Assembly: GCA_903870145.1 (NCBI GenBank)
Contig: CAIQBO010000055.1
Coordinates: 1-41,086 of the forward strand
Reading direction: 5' to 3'
Origin: an uncultured Burkholderiales bacterium
GTDB taxonomy: Bacteria > Pseudomonadota > Gammaproteobacteria > Burkholderiales > Burkholderiaceae_C
Length of the DNA: 41,086 bases
Under the pieces are notes generated by a model. That model searched no databases. It was not told the origin of the DNA and worked only from the letters and a program-made list of their open reading frames with translations. This document shows, one piece after another, positions 17,847 to 27,078 of the stretch. The translations under genes and the position numbers were made by a program. Within the stretch, counting starts at the first letter, position 1. The number at the start of each line of letters is the position of its first letter.

Positions 17847-19199
17847 ATGTCCGGCTACGTTGACCCTGGCTTTGACACATTGGCCCTGCACGCAGGCGCC
17901 GCCCCCGACCCCACCACGGGCGCGCGCGCAGTGCCGATCTACTTGACCACTTCGTTTGTTTTTGAGTCCAGCGACCAAGCCGCAGCACTGTTCAATCTGG
18001 AGCGCGCCGGCCATGTTTACAGCCGCATCAGCAACCCCACCAACGCGGTGCTAGAGCAACGCGTTGCCGCCCTGGAGGGCGGCATTGGCGCCATCACCAC
18101 AGCCAGTGGCCAGGCTGCCTTGCATTTGGCGGTGGCCACCCTCATGGGGGCTGGCTCGCACATCGTGGCATCAAGTGCCTTGTATGGCGGATCGCACAAT
18201 TTGCTGCACTTTACCTTGCGCCGCTTTGGCATCGAAACCACCTTTGTAGCGCCTGGCGACTTGGCTGCATGGCGCGCAGCCGTTCGCCCCAACACCAAAT
18301 TATTTTTTGGCGAAACCGTGGGCAACCCCGGCATGGATGTTTTAGATTTGCCCAGTGTGAGCCAAATCGCCCATGAAGCCGGCGTGCCCTTGTTGGTGGA
18401 TGCCACTTTGACCTCGCCTTGGCTGATGAAGCCCCTCGAACACGGCGCCGATTTGGTGGTGCACTCGGCCACCAAATTTTTATCAGGCCACGGCACCGTG
18501 GTGGGCGGCGTGCTGGTCGACGGGGGCAGCTTTGATTGGGCTGGCCCCAACACCCACGGCAAATTTGAAGAGTTGACGCAGGCCTATGACGGCTTTCACA
18601 ACATGATCTTCAATGAAGAGAGTAGCGTAGGCGCTTTTTTACTGCGCGCGCGGCGCGAAGGCTTGCGTGATTTTGGCGCCTGCATGAGCCCGCATACAGC
18701 GTGGCTGATTTTGCAGGGCATTGAGACGCTGCCCCTGCGCATGGCGCGGCACATCAGCAACACCGAAAAAGTGGTTCAGTTCTTAGCCCAACACCCCATG
18801 GTCAGCCGCGTCGGGCACCCCATGCTGGCCAGCCACCCCAGCCACGCATTGGCACAAAAACTGCTGCCACGTGGGGCAGGTTCTGTGTTCAGCTTTGACA
18901 TTCAAGGCACGCGGCTTCAAGGTCAAAAATTCATTGAGAGTTTGCAACTTTTCAGCCACTTGGCCAATGTGGGCGATTGCAGGTCTTTGGTGATTCACCC
19001 TGCCAGCACCACACACTTTCGGGTCGACGATGAGACCTTGAAAGCCTCCGGCATCGGGCCTGGCACGGTGCGCTTGTCGATTGGCCTGGAAGATCCCGAG
19101 GACTTGATCGACGATTTGAAAAAAGCTTTGCGAGCAGCAGAAAAAGCCGCCCCTCTGAACACCGCACCAGCACCCCAAAAAGAAGGCGGTGCAGCATGA
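17847..19199 (+). CDS. metY: O-acetylhomoserine sulfhydrylase (MetY family)
   Basis: This is a 450-residue PLP enzyme of the Cys/Met-metabolism family that makes homocysteine from O-acetylhomoserine and sulfide. The PLP lysine is K210 in VVHSATKFLSGHG. Other family blocks are YSRISNPTNAVLEQRVAALEGG and TTASGQAALHLA (phosphate binding). MetY enzymes are about 430-450 residues, longer than MetZ or MetB at about 390, which favours MetY. TGGAGA precedes ATG 17847. Its stop overlaps the next start (ATGA at 19196-19199), coupling it to a hydrolase and a P450. Confidence 0.92.
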   Translation: MSGYVDPGFDTLALHAGAAPDPTTGARAVPIYLTTSFVFESSDQAAALFNLERAGHVYSRISNPTNAVLEQRVAALEGGIGAITTASGQAALHLAVATLMGAGSHIVASSALYGGSHNLLHFTLRRFGIETTFVAPGDLAAWRAAVRPNTKLFFGETVGNPGMDVLDLPSVSQIAHEAGVPLLVDATLTSPWLMKPLEHGADLVVHSATKFLSGHGTVVGGVLVDGGSFDWAGPNTHGKFEELTQAYDGFHNMIFNEESSVGAFLLRARREGLRDFGACMSPHTAWLILQGIETLPLRMARHISNTEKVVQFLAQHPMVSRVGHPMLASHPSHALAQKLLPRGAGSVFSFDIQGTRLQGQKFIESLQLFSHLANVGDCRSLVIHPASTTHFRVDDETLKASGIGPGTVRLSIGLEDPEDLIDDLKKALRAAEKAAPLNTAPAPQKEGGAA

Positions 19200-20002
19200 T
19201 TTACCAAGTTCAAGGTGCGCCACTTTATGCCTATACCGGCGGCAAAGAGTTCAAGCCCGAGCTGCCCACGGTGGTTTTCATTCATGGCGTTTTAAACGAC
19301 CACAGCGTTTGGATTTTGCAAAGCCGCTACTTTGCCAATCACGGCTGGAATGTACTTGCCATCGACCTTCCAGGACACTGCCGCAGTGCAGGCCAAGCGC
19401 CCCAAACTGTTCAAGAAGCGGCCGATGCGGTGATCGCACTGCTCGATGCCGCAGGCGTTGCCAAAGCCGTTTTGGTGGGGCACAGTTTCGGATCATTGAT
19501 TGCCTTAGAAGCCAGCGCGCGCCATCCTGAGCGCGTTCAAAAATTGGTGCTGGTGGGAATTGCGTACCCCATGCGAGTCTCACCCGCATTGTTGGAAAAT
19601 TCTTTGAAAAATCCTGCCAAAGCCATTCACATGGTGAATGTTTTTTCGCACTCAAGCATGGCGCCTCCCCCCTCCGCCCTGGGCCCAGGCACTTGGCTGC
19701 ATGGTGGCTCGCAAGCCTTGATGCGCAAGGTTCTGGCCAGCAACACCCAAGTGAATATTTTTCACCGCGGTTTCATAGCTTGCGACCAATACGATCTGGG
19801 AGAGGTATCTATTGCCAAAGTAACTTGCCCCATCTTGTTCATGCTGGGCAGCAAAGACCAAATGACCCCCGCCAAAGCGGCGCAGAGCTTGATTCAAAAA
19901 GCAGCGCACGCACAAGTGGTGTTGATCGATGCCGGCCATCAAATGATGACCGAAGCCCCTGATGCAGTGTTGTCCGCCATGTTTGAATTTACCCAAAAAT
20001 GA
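19196..20002 (+). CDS. Alpha/beta hydrolase
   Basis: This 268-residue alpha/beta-hydrolase has VVFIHGVLNDHSVW (oxyanion region), VLVGHSFGSLIA (Ser nucleophile), LGSKDQMTP (acid Asp) and IDAGHQMMTEAP (His). It could be an esterase or lipase-like hydrolase; the substrate is unknown. Both ends are four-base ATGA overlaps, with metY upstream and the P450 downstream, so its translation is likely tied to both. This suggests a role linked either to the P450 substrate or to an acylated homoserine product, but the sequence does not decide. Confidence 0.85.
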   Translation: MIYQVQGAPLYAYTGGKEFKPELPTVVFIHGVLNDHSVWILQSRYFANHGWNVLAIDLPGHCRSAGQAPQTVQEAADAVIALLDAAGVAKAVLVGHSFGSLIALEASARHPERVQKLVLVGIAYPMRVSPALLENSLKNPAKAIHMVNVFSHSSMAPPPSALGPGTWLHGGSQALMRKVLASNTQVNIFHRGFIACDQYDLGEVSIAKVTCPILFMLGSKDQMTPAKAAQSLIQKAAHAQVVLIDAGHQMMTEAPDAVLSAMFEFTQK

Positions 20003-21336
20003 GCCTTGTTCAGCAGATCACACCGGCCATCCATAAAGTGCGCGCGCAAGAAATTGCCAATCAATTTGATTTGCGCGCGCTGCCTGCAGATTTTTTGGCC
20101 AACCCCTACCCCGTTTATGCCGCACTGCGTGCAAGCCAGCCCATCAAGCGCATGCCCGACGGCAGTTATTTTTTAACCCGTCATGCCGATTTGGTAGCCG
20201 TGTACCGAGATGCTGCGGCTTTCAGCTCCGATAAGAAAGTGGAATTTGGCCCGAAATACAACCATCCCCCTTTCAACCTGCCCCCTTATGCGCAGAGCGG
20301 CCAGAACTCCCCCTTATTTGAGCATCACACACACAGCTTGGTCTTCAGCGACCCGCCTCTTCATACACGCGTTCGCAAACTGATCATGGGCGCTTTGACG
20401 CGTCGCTCGATCGATGCCATGGCGCCAGGCTTGGAGCTGCTTGTGGCCAGCTTGCTCCAGCGCATCGAGCAGCAAGGCGGGGGCGATTTGATCGAAGATT
20501 TTGCCTGCGCCATTCCTGTCGAAATCATTGGCAATTTACTCGACGTGCCACACGCTGATCGCGGCCCACTGCGCGGCTGGTCCTTGGCCATTTTGGGCGC
20601 CTTGGAGCCCAGCTTGAGCCCTGAGCAAGAGGCTCTTGGGCACCAAAGTGTTCAAGAATTTTTGCTTTATTTGAAAGATTTGGTTGCGCAGCGAAGGCGC
20701 AAGCCAGGCAACCCCGAACAAGATGTCTTGACCCGTTTGATTCAAGGCGAACCCCATGCCAGCAATGGCGCAGAGGTTTTGAGTGAAGTCGAACTGCTGC
20801 AAAATTGTGTGTTTCTTTTGAATGCAGGCCACGAAACCACGACCAACTTGATCGGCAATGCCCTGCTGACTTTGCAAGAGCATCCGCAAAGCCGTTTGCA
20901 GTTGTTGACCGACTTGGCACAAGCCCCTACGCCCTCTGCGCAGGATGCCATTTTGGACTTGGCGGTGGACGAATTTTTGCGCTTTGAAGCCTCCAACCAA
21001 CTGGGCAATCGGCGCGCCATGAAAGCCTGCAGCATTGCAGGCGTTGCCCTGCCCGAAGGGGCATTGCTGACTTTGTGCATTGGCGCTGCCAACCGCGATC
21101 CGGTGCAATTTGATCGCCCTGAAACACTTGATTTACGCCGCACAGACAATCGGCATTTGTCATTTGGATTTGGTGTTCATCAATGTGCCGGCCTGAGTTT
21201 GGCCAGGCTCGAGGGCCGCATTGCCATGGGTCGCTTCCTTCAAAAATTTCCAAACTACCGGCTCACACAAGCACCAGTGCGAGGCGGACGCGCGCGGTTT
21301 CGTGGCTTTTTAAAAGCACCGTTTGCAATTGCATGA
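19999..21336 (+). CDS. Cytochrome P450
   Basis: This is a 445-residue soluble bacterial P450, a heme monooxygenase. The I-helix oxygen-activation motif is A276-G-H-E-T-T281, the K-helix ExxR is E325-F-L-R328, and the heme loop is FGFGVHQCAGLSLAR with ligand Cys396. No membrane anchor is present, so it is the class that takes electrons from a ferredoxin and its reductase; neither is encoded nearby. It is the third member of the metY-hydrolase-P450 coupled trio. It converges on the YihY gene with no visible terminator between. Confidence 0.94.
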   Translation: MSLVQQITPAIHKVRAQEIANQFDLRALPADFLANPYPVYAALRASQPIKRMPDGSYFLTRHADLVAVYRDAAAFSSDKKVEFGPKYNHPPFNLPPYAQSGQNSPLFEHHTHSLVFSDPPLHTRVRKLIMGALTRRSIDAMAPGLELLVASLLQRIEQQGGGDLIEDFACAIPVEIIGNLLDVPHADRGPLRGWSLAILGALEPSLSPEQEALGHQSVQEFLLYLKDLVAQRRRKPGNPEQDVLTRLIQGEPHASNGAEVLSEVELLQNCVFLLNAGHETTTNLIGNALLTLQEHPQSRLQLLTDLAQAPTPSAQDAILDLAVDEFLRFEASNQLGNRRAMKACSIAGVALPEGALLTLCIGAANRDPVQFDRPETLDLRRTDNRHLSFGFGVHQCAGLSLARLEGRIAMGRFLQKFPNYRLTQAPVRGGRARFRGFLKAPFAIA

Positions 21337-21365
21337 GCATGCCACAGGCCTCGCATCCAACCCCC

Positions 21366-22583
21366 TCAAAGCACGTCTGAGACTTTCAAGTTCGGCAATT
21401 GTGTTTTCTGCCAAAGCTCTGGCGTGTTTTCTGGGTGGGCTAACCAAAGTTTTTCAGCCAAGGGCGCCAAGGGAATTCGTGACAAATCAACCAATAAAAT
21501 CCAGCGGCTTTCGGCTTTGACCTCGGCTTGCTCTAAGCGGCCAATCCACTGCAGCTCCAGCAAACTCTCTAGAACCCTCTGAGCGTGGCGGTGTTCAATG
21601 TGCAGGCCATCGGCCACTTGGCTCAAGCTCACCCCTTGCGGCGCAAGAGGTCTTTGCAATTGCAACAGTTGCAAGACCTCCAAAGCCAATCGGAAAGACC
21701 AGCCAGGACCGTCCGCAGGCCGGCGAGCTTGGCGGCCAATTTCAGGCAAACTGGCGGCCACCACGGCGCCGAGCAACACCACAATCCAGGCCACATAAAT
21801 CCACACCAATAAAATCGGCAAGGCTGAAAACGCACCATAGATAGCCGAATAGGTTGGCATTTTCGACAAGTAAAAAGTCAAACCTTTTTTGGCCAACTCC
21901 AAACCAAAGGCCACCAGCAAACCACCCGTCAAAGCATGCCGCCATTGGACCCGGGTGTTGGGTAAGTAGTAATACAAGCCCGTCACGCAAGCCACCAACA
22001 AGCCAAACTCCACCACATCCAAAAGCGATCGAACAGACACTGGAATCCAGTCTCCCAGAATTCCCAAATAGCCCGTGAATAAATATGAAGAGATGGCCAG
22101 ACTGCCACCCAACAAGAGGGGGCCCAAAGTCAAGGCAGCCCAGTAAAGCAACACGCGCTGGGCCCACGGCCTTTGCCTAGAGACTCGCCAAATTTGCCCC
22201 ATGGTTCGGTCAATGGTCACCAGCAAGGCCAGCGAAGTGGCCACCACAGCAACCAAACCCACAGCGCCCAATTGACTGGCCTTGCGAGAAAATTGCGTTA
22301 ACGAACCCAGCACCTGCCGCGCAATGCTTTCAGGCACCAGGCTTTCCACCAACCAGCGCTGCAATTGGTCTTGCACTTTGGCGAAAATTGGAAACGCCGT
22401 AAAAATGGCCAAGCCCAAAGTGAACAAAGGCACCAGCGCCAACACGGTGGTGAAGGTCAAGGAACTGGCAGACATGCCCAGACGCACCTCCCCGAACCTG
22501 CGCAGCAGGGTTTGAAACATTTGCCGCCAAGGAAACTGAATCAATTCGTGCATACTTTTTTGCACACTTTGCATGGGGTTCAT
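21366..22583 (-). CDS. YihY/BrkB-family inner membrane protein with C-terminal winged-helix-like tail
   Basis: The 405-residue protein has about six hydrophobic segments in its first 290 residues, including LGMSASSLTFTTVLALVPLFTLGLA, the typical YihY/BrkB start (formerly called RNase BN). The C-terminal 110 residues are soluble and contain a helix-turn-helix-like part (LSQVADGLHIEHRHAQRVLESLLEL), as in longer betaproteobacterial members. The function of the family is unsettled. The start is uncertain: ATG 22583 was chosen; 22622 would overlap the divergent DUF2069 gene, and 22574 and 22553 are possible. Confidence 0.85.
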   Translation of the reverse strand: MNPMQSVQKSMHELIQFPWRQMFQTLLRRFGEVRLGMSASSLTFTTVLALVPLFTLGLAIFTAFPIFAKVQDQLQRWLVESLVPESIARQVLGSLTQFSRKASQLGAVGLVAVVATSLALLVTIDRTMGQIWRVSRQRPWAQRVLLYWAALTLGPLLLGGSLAISSYLFTGYLGILGDWIPVSVRSLLDVVEFGLLVACVTGLYYYLPNTRVQWRHALTGGLLVAFGLELAKKGLTFYLSKMPTYSAIYGAFSALPILLVWIYVAWIVVLLGAVVAASLPEIGRQARRPADGPGWSFRLALEVLQLLQLQRPLAPQGVSLSQVADGLHIEHRHAQRVLESLLELQWIGRLEQAEVKAESRWILLVDLSRIPLAPLAEKLWLAHPENTPELWQKTQLPNLKVSDVL

Positions 22584-22604
22584 GACCGGTATGATGCCAT
22601 CGAC

Positions 22605-22982
22605 ATGAAAATTTCTCTCCATTCCATTTTTTTGACTCGATTTTTTGCCGTCGGGTGCTTGCTCGGCTTGATTATTTTAGGCCTGGCCTGGGAGCTTTGG
22701 CTGGCGCCTCTGCGCCCGGGTGGTTCTTGGTGGGCCTTGAAAGTGCTGCCCCTTTGCTGGCCCTTGGCGGGTCTGCTCAAAAATCGCATGTACACCTACC
22801 GCTGGGTCAGTTTGATGATCTGGCTGTATTTCACCGAAGGCGTGGTGCGCGCTTGGAGTGATTCAGGTTTGTCCGCAAGCTTGGCCATGGGGCAAACCGC
22901 AATGTGCATGATTTTATTTATAGCCTGCGCTCTTCATGTGCGTTGGCGCTTTCAAATGGCCAAGGCCATGACTGCATCATGA
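22605..22982 (+). CDS. DUF2069 membrane protein
   Basis: This is a 125-residue hydrophobic protein with about four membrane segments (FFAVGCLLGLIILGLAWELW, ALKVLPLCWPLAGLL, WVSLMIWLYFTEGVVRAW, TAMCMILFIACAL). The pattern LWLAPL..GGSWWALKVLPL and YFTEG matches the DUF2069 family of proteobacterial inner membrane proteins of unknown function. ATG 22605 is divergent from the YihY gene across a very short gap, and its stop overlaps the next start (ATGA at 22979-22982). Confidence 0.85.
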   Translation: MKISLHSIFLTRFFAVGCLLGLIILGLAWELWLAPLRPGGSWWALKVLPLCWPLAGLLKNRMYTYRWVSLMIWLYFTEGVVRAWSDSGLSASLAMGQTAMCMILFIACALHVRWRFQMAKAMTAS

Positions 22983-24403
22983 ACGCTTTGCTTGAAAATT
23001 TACGCAGCATTTGCGGCGCAGCCCATGTCCTCACGCACGAAGAGCCTGGTGCTGACCTGAGCGCCTGGGAGCGAGATTGGCGCAAACGCGCCCATGGCAA
23101 AGCCTTGGCTGTGGTGCGGCCGGCCAACACGCAAGAGGTGGCAGCAGTGGTGCAAGCATGTGCCAAGGACTTCACCAGCATCGTGCCGCAAGGCGGCAAC
23201 ACAGGCTTGGTGGTGGGCTCAGTGCCCGATGAATCTGGGCAACAAATTGTGCTCAGCTTGCAGCGCATGTGCAGCATTCGATCTTTGGACCCTCACAATT
23301 TAACCATGGTCGCGGAGGCCGGTTGCATTTTGCAAAACCTTCAAACGCACGCAGAAAATGCAGGCTATTTATTTCCTTTGAGCTTGGCTTCTGAGGGCAG
23401 CTGCACCTTAGGTGGCAATTTAGCCACCAACGCCGGGGGCACGCAGGTGCTGCGTTTTGGCAATGCACGCGACCTGTGTTTGGGCTTGGAAGTGGTCACC
23501 GCCAGCGGTGAAATCTGGCACGGCTTGAGCGGCCTGCGCAAAGACAACACCGGCTACGACTTGCGCCACTTGATGATCGGAAGCGAAGGCAGCTTGGGCA
23601 TCATCACCGCGGCCACCATGAAGCTCTACCCCCCGCCTGCAGCGCAATTGACTGCATGGGCTGCAGTGCCCAGCATGGCTGCGGCCGTGGCTTTGCTGGG
23701 GCTGGCCCACCAACACTTAGGCGCTGGCCTGACAGGCTTTGAAGTGATGGGGCAGTTTGCTCTGAGCTTGGTAGACAAGCACCATCCGCAATTGCGCGTG
23801 CCTTTGTACCGCGATACCCCTTGGTGTGTGTTGCTTGAAAATTCAGACCACGAATCTCAAGCGCACGCCCGCACGCAATTTGAAAATTTACTGCAAGCTG
23901 CGCTGCAACAAACTTGGGTCACCGATGCAGTGATTGCCGAGAGTTTGGGGCAAGCCCAAGCGCTGTGGCAAATTCGAGAAACCATTCCCTTGGCGCAAGC
24001 CGATGAGGGACTGAACATCAAGCACGACATCAGCGTACCGGTTTCATTGATCCCTCGATTTGTTGAAGAAACCGATGACCTGCTCAAGCAAAAAATACCG
24101 GGTGTGCGCTTGGTCAATTTCGGGCATTTAGGAGACGGCAATTTGCACTACAACGTTCAAGCACCTGAGGGCACAGATGGTGCTGCTTTTTTGCAGGATT
24201 ACGAAGAGCAAGTCAACCTGTGGGTGTTTGATCAAGTTGCCGCATTCAACGGCTCCATCAGCGCCGAGCACGGTGTGGGCAGCTTGAAGGTGGACAAACT
24301 GCCCCTGTACAAAGACCCTGTCGCCTTGGGCCTGATGCGTGCGATCAAAATAGCGCTCGACCCGCACAATATTTTGAACCCTGGCAGGGTGATTAAAATT
24401 TAG
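22979..24403 (+). CDS. FAD-linked D-2-hydroxyacid dehydrogenase (GlcD/D2HGDH family)
   Basis: This is a 474-residue vanillyl-alcohol-oxidase-type flavoprotein. The FAD-binding loop is [16 protein letters not shown], followed by [11 protein letters not shown] and [20 protein letters not shown]; the C-terminal domain has [14 protein letters not shown] and SAEHGVG, which place metal and substrate. The family oxidises D-lactate, D-2-hydroxyglutarate or glycolate. The PxGGNTGLV form is most like D-2-hydroxyglutarate dehydrogenase, but the substrate cannot be fixed. The start at 22979 is set by the ATGA overlap with the DUF2069 gene. Confidence 0.9.
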   Translation: MNALLENLRSICGAAHVLTHEEPGADLSAWERDWRKRAHGKALAVVRPANTQEVAAVVQACAKDFTSIVPQGGNTGLVVGSVPDESGQQIVLSLQRMCSIRSLDPHNLTMVAEAGCILQNLQTHAENAGYLFPLSLASEGSCTLGGNLATNAGGTQVLRFGNARDLCLGLEVVTASGEIWHGLSGLRKDNTGYDLRHLMIGSEGSLGIITAATMKLYPPPAAQLTAWAAVPSMAAAVALLGLAHQHLGAGLTGFEVMGQFALSLVDKHHPQLRVPLYRDTPWCVLLENSDHESQAHARTQFENLLQAALQQTWVTDAVIAESLGQAQALWQIRETIPLAQADEGLNIKHDISVPVSLIPRFVEETDDLLKQKIPGVRLVNFGHLGDGNLHYNVQAPEGTDGAAFLQDYEEQVNLWVFDQVAAFNGSISAEHGVGSLKVDKLPLYKDPVALGLMRAIKIALDPHNILNPGRVIKI

Positions 24404-24446
24404 CCCTCAGGCCCCGTCCCTGACTCCAACTTTAAGAGCCCACTTC

Positions 24447-25280
24447 ATGCACCATCGACCTGTCCGCAGTCAATATGAAGATTTCATGCGCCATGTGAAC
24501 ACACAAGGCGTGCTCAAATCCGACCGCACGGGCACCGGTACGCGCAGCGTGTTCGGCCATCAAATGCGCTTTGATTTGAACGAGGGCTTTCCTCTGGTCA
24601 CGACCAAAAAAGTTCACTTGCGCTCTATCATTCAAGAGCTGCTGTGGTTCCTGACTGGATCATCCAACAACAACTGGTTGCGTGAACGCGGCGTCTCCAT
24701 TTGGGACGAATGGGCCCGCCCCGATGGCGATTTAGGCCCCGTGTACGGAGTGCAGTGGCGCAGTTGGCCCACGCCCGATGGTGGCCACATTGATCAAATT
24801 AAGCAGGTGATTCAAACCCTGCAAAACAACCCCGATTCACGCCGCATCATTGTCAGCGCTTGGAACGTGGCAGAACTCTCCAAAATGGCCTTGTTGCCCT
24901 GCCACGCTTTCTTTCAGTTTTATGTCGCACCCGCACAAAGCCCTGGTGAGCAAGGTCAATTGAGCTGCCAGTTGTACCAGCGCAGTGCCGATATATTTTT
25001 AGGCGTGCCCTTTAACATTGCCAGTTACGCCCTGCTCACCCACATGGTTGCCCAGCAGTGCAACCTGCAAGTCGGCGATTTCATTTGGACTGGCGGCGAC
25101 TGCCACATCTACAGCAACCACCAAGAGCAAGTTGACTTGCAGCTCAGCCGTGCGCCCATGGCCTATCCCACACTGAATATTCTGCGCAAACCCGCTTCAA
25201 TTTTTGAATACGAATTTGAAGACTTTCAAGTGCTCGACTACCAGTGCCACCCCGCCATCAAAGCGCCTGTGGCTGTTTGA
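24447..25280 (+). CDS. thyA: Thymidylate synthase
   Basis: ThyA methylates dUMP to dTMP with methylene-tetrahydrofolate, releasing dihydrofolate. The 277-residue protein has the nucleophile Cys152 in [12 protein letters not shown], the dUMP-binding [20 protein letters not shown] block, and GDCHIYSNH near the C terminus. An Asp/Glu-rich short insertion (SPGEQGQ) lies after the nucleophile. It is followed 24 bases later by folA, the usual partner that regenerates tetrahydrofolate. Confidence 0.97.
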   Translation: MHHRPVRSQYEDFMRHVNTQGVLKSDRTGTGTRSVFGHQMRFDLNEGFPLVTTKKVHLRSIIQELLWFLTGSSNNNWLRERGVSIWDEWARPDGDLGPVYGVQWRSWPTPDGGHIDQIKQVIQTLQNNPDSRRIIVSAWNVAELSKMALLPCHAFFQFYVAPAQSPGEQGQLSCQLYQRSADIFLGVPFNIASYALLTHMVAQQCNLQVGDFIWTGGDCHIYSNHQEQVDLQLSRAPMAYPTLNILRKPASIFEYEFEDFQVLDYQCHPAIKAPVAV

Positions 25281-25304
25281 TTTTCCGCATCCATTCAGCC
25301 TGCC

Positions 25305-25829
25305 ATGAAACTGAAATTAATTTACGCACGCGCCGCCAACGGAGTCATCGGGGCCAATCAACAATTGCCGTGGCATTTGCCGGAAGACTTGGCACACTTC
25401 AAAAAGCACACTCTGGGCAACCCGGTTCTCATGGGGCGCAAAACTTGGGAAGCATTGCCCGCCAAGTTCAGGCCTTTACCAGGCCGGCCCAATTTGGTTT
25501 TGACGCGGCAAAAAAATTGGCATGCCGAGGGCGCGCACAGAGTGAGCACCATCGAAGAAGGCATGGCCTTGGCACTGGCCCTCAGCGCCCCTGGTAGCGA
25601 TCTTTGGATCATTGGCGGCGCTGAGCTTTACGCACAAACTCAGGCAGTGGCCGACGAAGCGCTCGTGACTGAAATTGAACAAGATTTTGAGGGCGACGCA
25701 TTTGCCCCCACCCTGGGGCCAGATTGGCAGGAGCACTCACGTCAAGCACACACCTCTGCTTCTGGTTTGCGTTTTAATTTTGTGCATTACGTGAACCAAC
25801 GCATGCAGCACGCAAGCTCTCCAACATAA
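25305..25829 (+). CDS. folA: Dihydrofolate reductase
   Basis: FolA reduces dihydrofolate to tetrahydrofolate with NADPH and is the target of trimethoprim. The 174-residue product shows IYARAANGVIGANQQLPWHLPEDLAHFK with the catalytic acid Asp28, LMGRKTWEALP (NADPH site) and LWIIGGAELYAQ. It pairs functionally with thyA upstream. The C terminus is about 10 residues longer than E. coli FolA and looks unstructured. Confidence 0.96.
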   Translation: MKLKLIYARAANGVIGANQQLPWHLPEDLAHFKKHTLGNPVLMGRKTWEALPAKFRPLPGRPNLVLTRQKNWHAEGAHRVSTIEEGMALALALSAPGSDLWIIGGAELYAQTQAVADEALVTEIEQDFEGDAFAPTLGPDWQEHSRQAHTSASGLRFNFVHYVNQRMQHASSPT

Positions 25830-25845
25830 GCACAAGGCCCGTCGT

Positions 25846-25875
25846 TTGGCACATGGAGCAGGACCGTTTTACAAT
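25846..25875 (+). promoter_or_regulatory. Sigma70-type promoter of the LacI-family regulator
   Basis: TTGGCA (25846-25851) and TACAAT (25870-25875) are separated by 18 bases and lie about 50 bases before the regulator start. No copy of the GAAAGCGCTTTC operator is present here, so the regulator does not appear to be controlled by the same site. Confidence 0.55.
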
Positions 25876-25923
25876 GCCGCCTAATTGACTGTTCCTGAAT
25901 TTCTCTTTGGAGGAATCAACTTA

Positions 25924-26961
25924 TTGCGCACACCCATGAAAATCAAACGCTCGGACATTGAAAAATCAGGACCTGTCACGCTCGAGCGTGTGGCAGATCT
26001 TGCGGGTGTATCTCCCAGCACAGTTTCTCGCATATTGAATGGCTCTGCCGTCGTCAGCACAGCCAAAAAGAAAGCCGTGGAAGATGCCATTGCCCACCTG
26101 GGCTTTGTCCCCAACCCCGTTGCACGCGGATTGGCGGGCGGGCGAACGCTGAGCATTGGTGTTGTCACACAAGCCATTGACAGCCCATTTTATGGGCCCA
26201 CCTTGCGCGGCATAGAGGAAGAGCTAGACACAGCCGGCTACAGCCCCTTGTTTGTCAGTGCCCATTGGGACGCTGCCTCAGAAGCGCGTTGCATTGACGT
26301 TCTGCGCTCAAGGCGCGTTGATGGATTGATCGTGCTGCACGGCCGCTTAAGCGATCAGGCACTCAAAAATACTTCGAAAAATTTGCCCATCGTGATCACG
26401 GGCCGGTCCATCAAAGGGCCGGGGTTGTTCTCACTGAATTTTGACAATTTCACTGGCGGCGTGCTCGCAACCGAGCATTTGATCAAATTGGGCCATCGGC
26501 GCATCGCGTTCATCAAAGGCGACCCTCTGCACCCTGACGCAACAGAACGTTTTCGCGGCTACAAGTCGGCGCTGCAGGCTGCCGGTATTGCATTTGACTC
26601 CCGCTTGGTGATGTCAGGCGATTATCAAGAAATCACCGGGGTCCAAGCGACCAATCACTTGTTGGACAGCGGTCAAAAATTCACTGCAATTTTTGCTGCC
26701 AATGATCAAATGGCCTTTGGTGCCGCCTTGAGTTTGCACCAGCATTCCCTGCGCATTCCAGAAGATATGTCGTTGGTTGGCTTTGACAACTTGGCTCGCT
26801 CCTTGTATGTCATCCCGCCCATGAGTACGGTGAACCAACCGGCCTATGAGCTTGGGCAATTGGCCGCAACCGCCATGCTCCAAATGCTTGCTGGCAAAAA
26901 GCCGACGGGCTCCTTACCGGCGCCTCAGCTGATTGCCCGCGACTCCTCCGCACGCCCTTGA
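25924..26961 (+). CDS. LacI-family transcriptional regulator of the beta-glucan locus
   Basis: The protein (about 345 residues) has an N-terminal LacI helix-turn-helix (VTLERVADLAGVSPSTVSRILNGSAVVS) and hinge (PNPVARGL), then a periplasmic-binding-protein-like sensor domain (SIGVVTQAIDSPFYGPTLRGIEEEL to VGFDNLARS). It most likely represses the adjoining glucan genes and releases them on binding a sugar. It lies just upstream of the ABC operon and of four LacI-type palindromes. GGAGGA at 25909-25914 is 10 bases before TTG 25924, which decides that start; ATG 25936 is the conventional alternative and would remove four residues. Confidence 0.9.
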   Translation: MRTPMKIKRSDIEKSGPVTLERVADLAGVSPSTVSRILNGSAVVSTAKKKAVEDAIAHLGFVPNPVARGLAGGRTLSIGVVTQAIDSPFYGPTLRGIEEELDTAGYSPLFVSAHWDAASEARCIDVLRSRRVDGLIVLHGRLSDQALKNTSKNLPIVITGRSIKGPGLFSLNFDNFTGGVLATEHLIKLGHRRIAFIKGDPLHPDATERFRGYKSALQAAGIAFDSRLVMSGDYQEITGVQATNHLLDSGQKFTAIFAANDQMAFGAALSLHQHSLRIPEDMSLVGFDNLARSLYVIPPMSTVNQPAYELGQLAATAMLQMLAGKKPTGSLPAPQLIARDSSARP

Positions 26962-27007
26962 TTTCAGCCTAGGGATAACCCTTTAGGCCCCAGAGTTGGT
27001 CTGTGAC

Positions 27008-27013
27008 TATAAT
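27008..27013 (+). promoter_or_regulatory. -10 box of the ABC/GH1 operon promoter
   Basis: A perfect TATAAT lies four bases before the operator at 27017. The -35 region is poor (TTAGGC at 26983-26988, spacer 19). The operator would cover the transcription start, a normal position for repression. Confidence 0.65.
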
Positions 27014-27016
27014 TCT

Positions 27017-27030
27017 TGAAAGCGCTTTCA
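27017..27030. promoter_or_regulatory. LacI-type operator O1 (ABC/GH1 operon)
   Basis: TGAAAGCGCTTTCA is a perfect 14-bp palindrome with the central CG typical of LacI-family sites. It sits just after TATAAT and 48 bases before the binding-protein start. Identical cores occur at 35785, 35900 and 38283. Confidence 0.85.
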
Positions 27031-27078
27031 TAAAGCAGTTTTCCAGCATTTTTCAAGTCCAACTTACAGGTTTTTTTG

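Noticed and set aside
26967..26986. A possible hairpin CCTAGGG-ATAA-CCCTTTAGG after the LacI-family gene.
   Set aside because: The stem is interrupted by two extra bases and no T tract follows, so it is not a convincing terminator.
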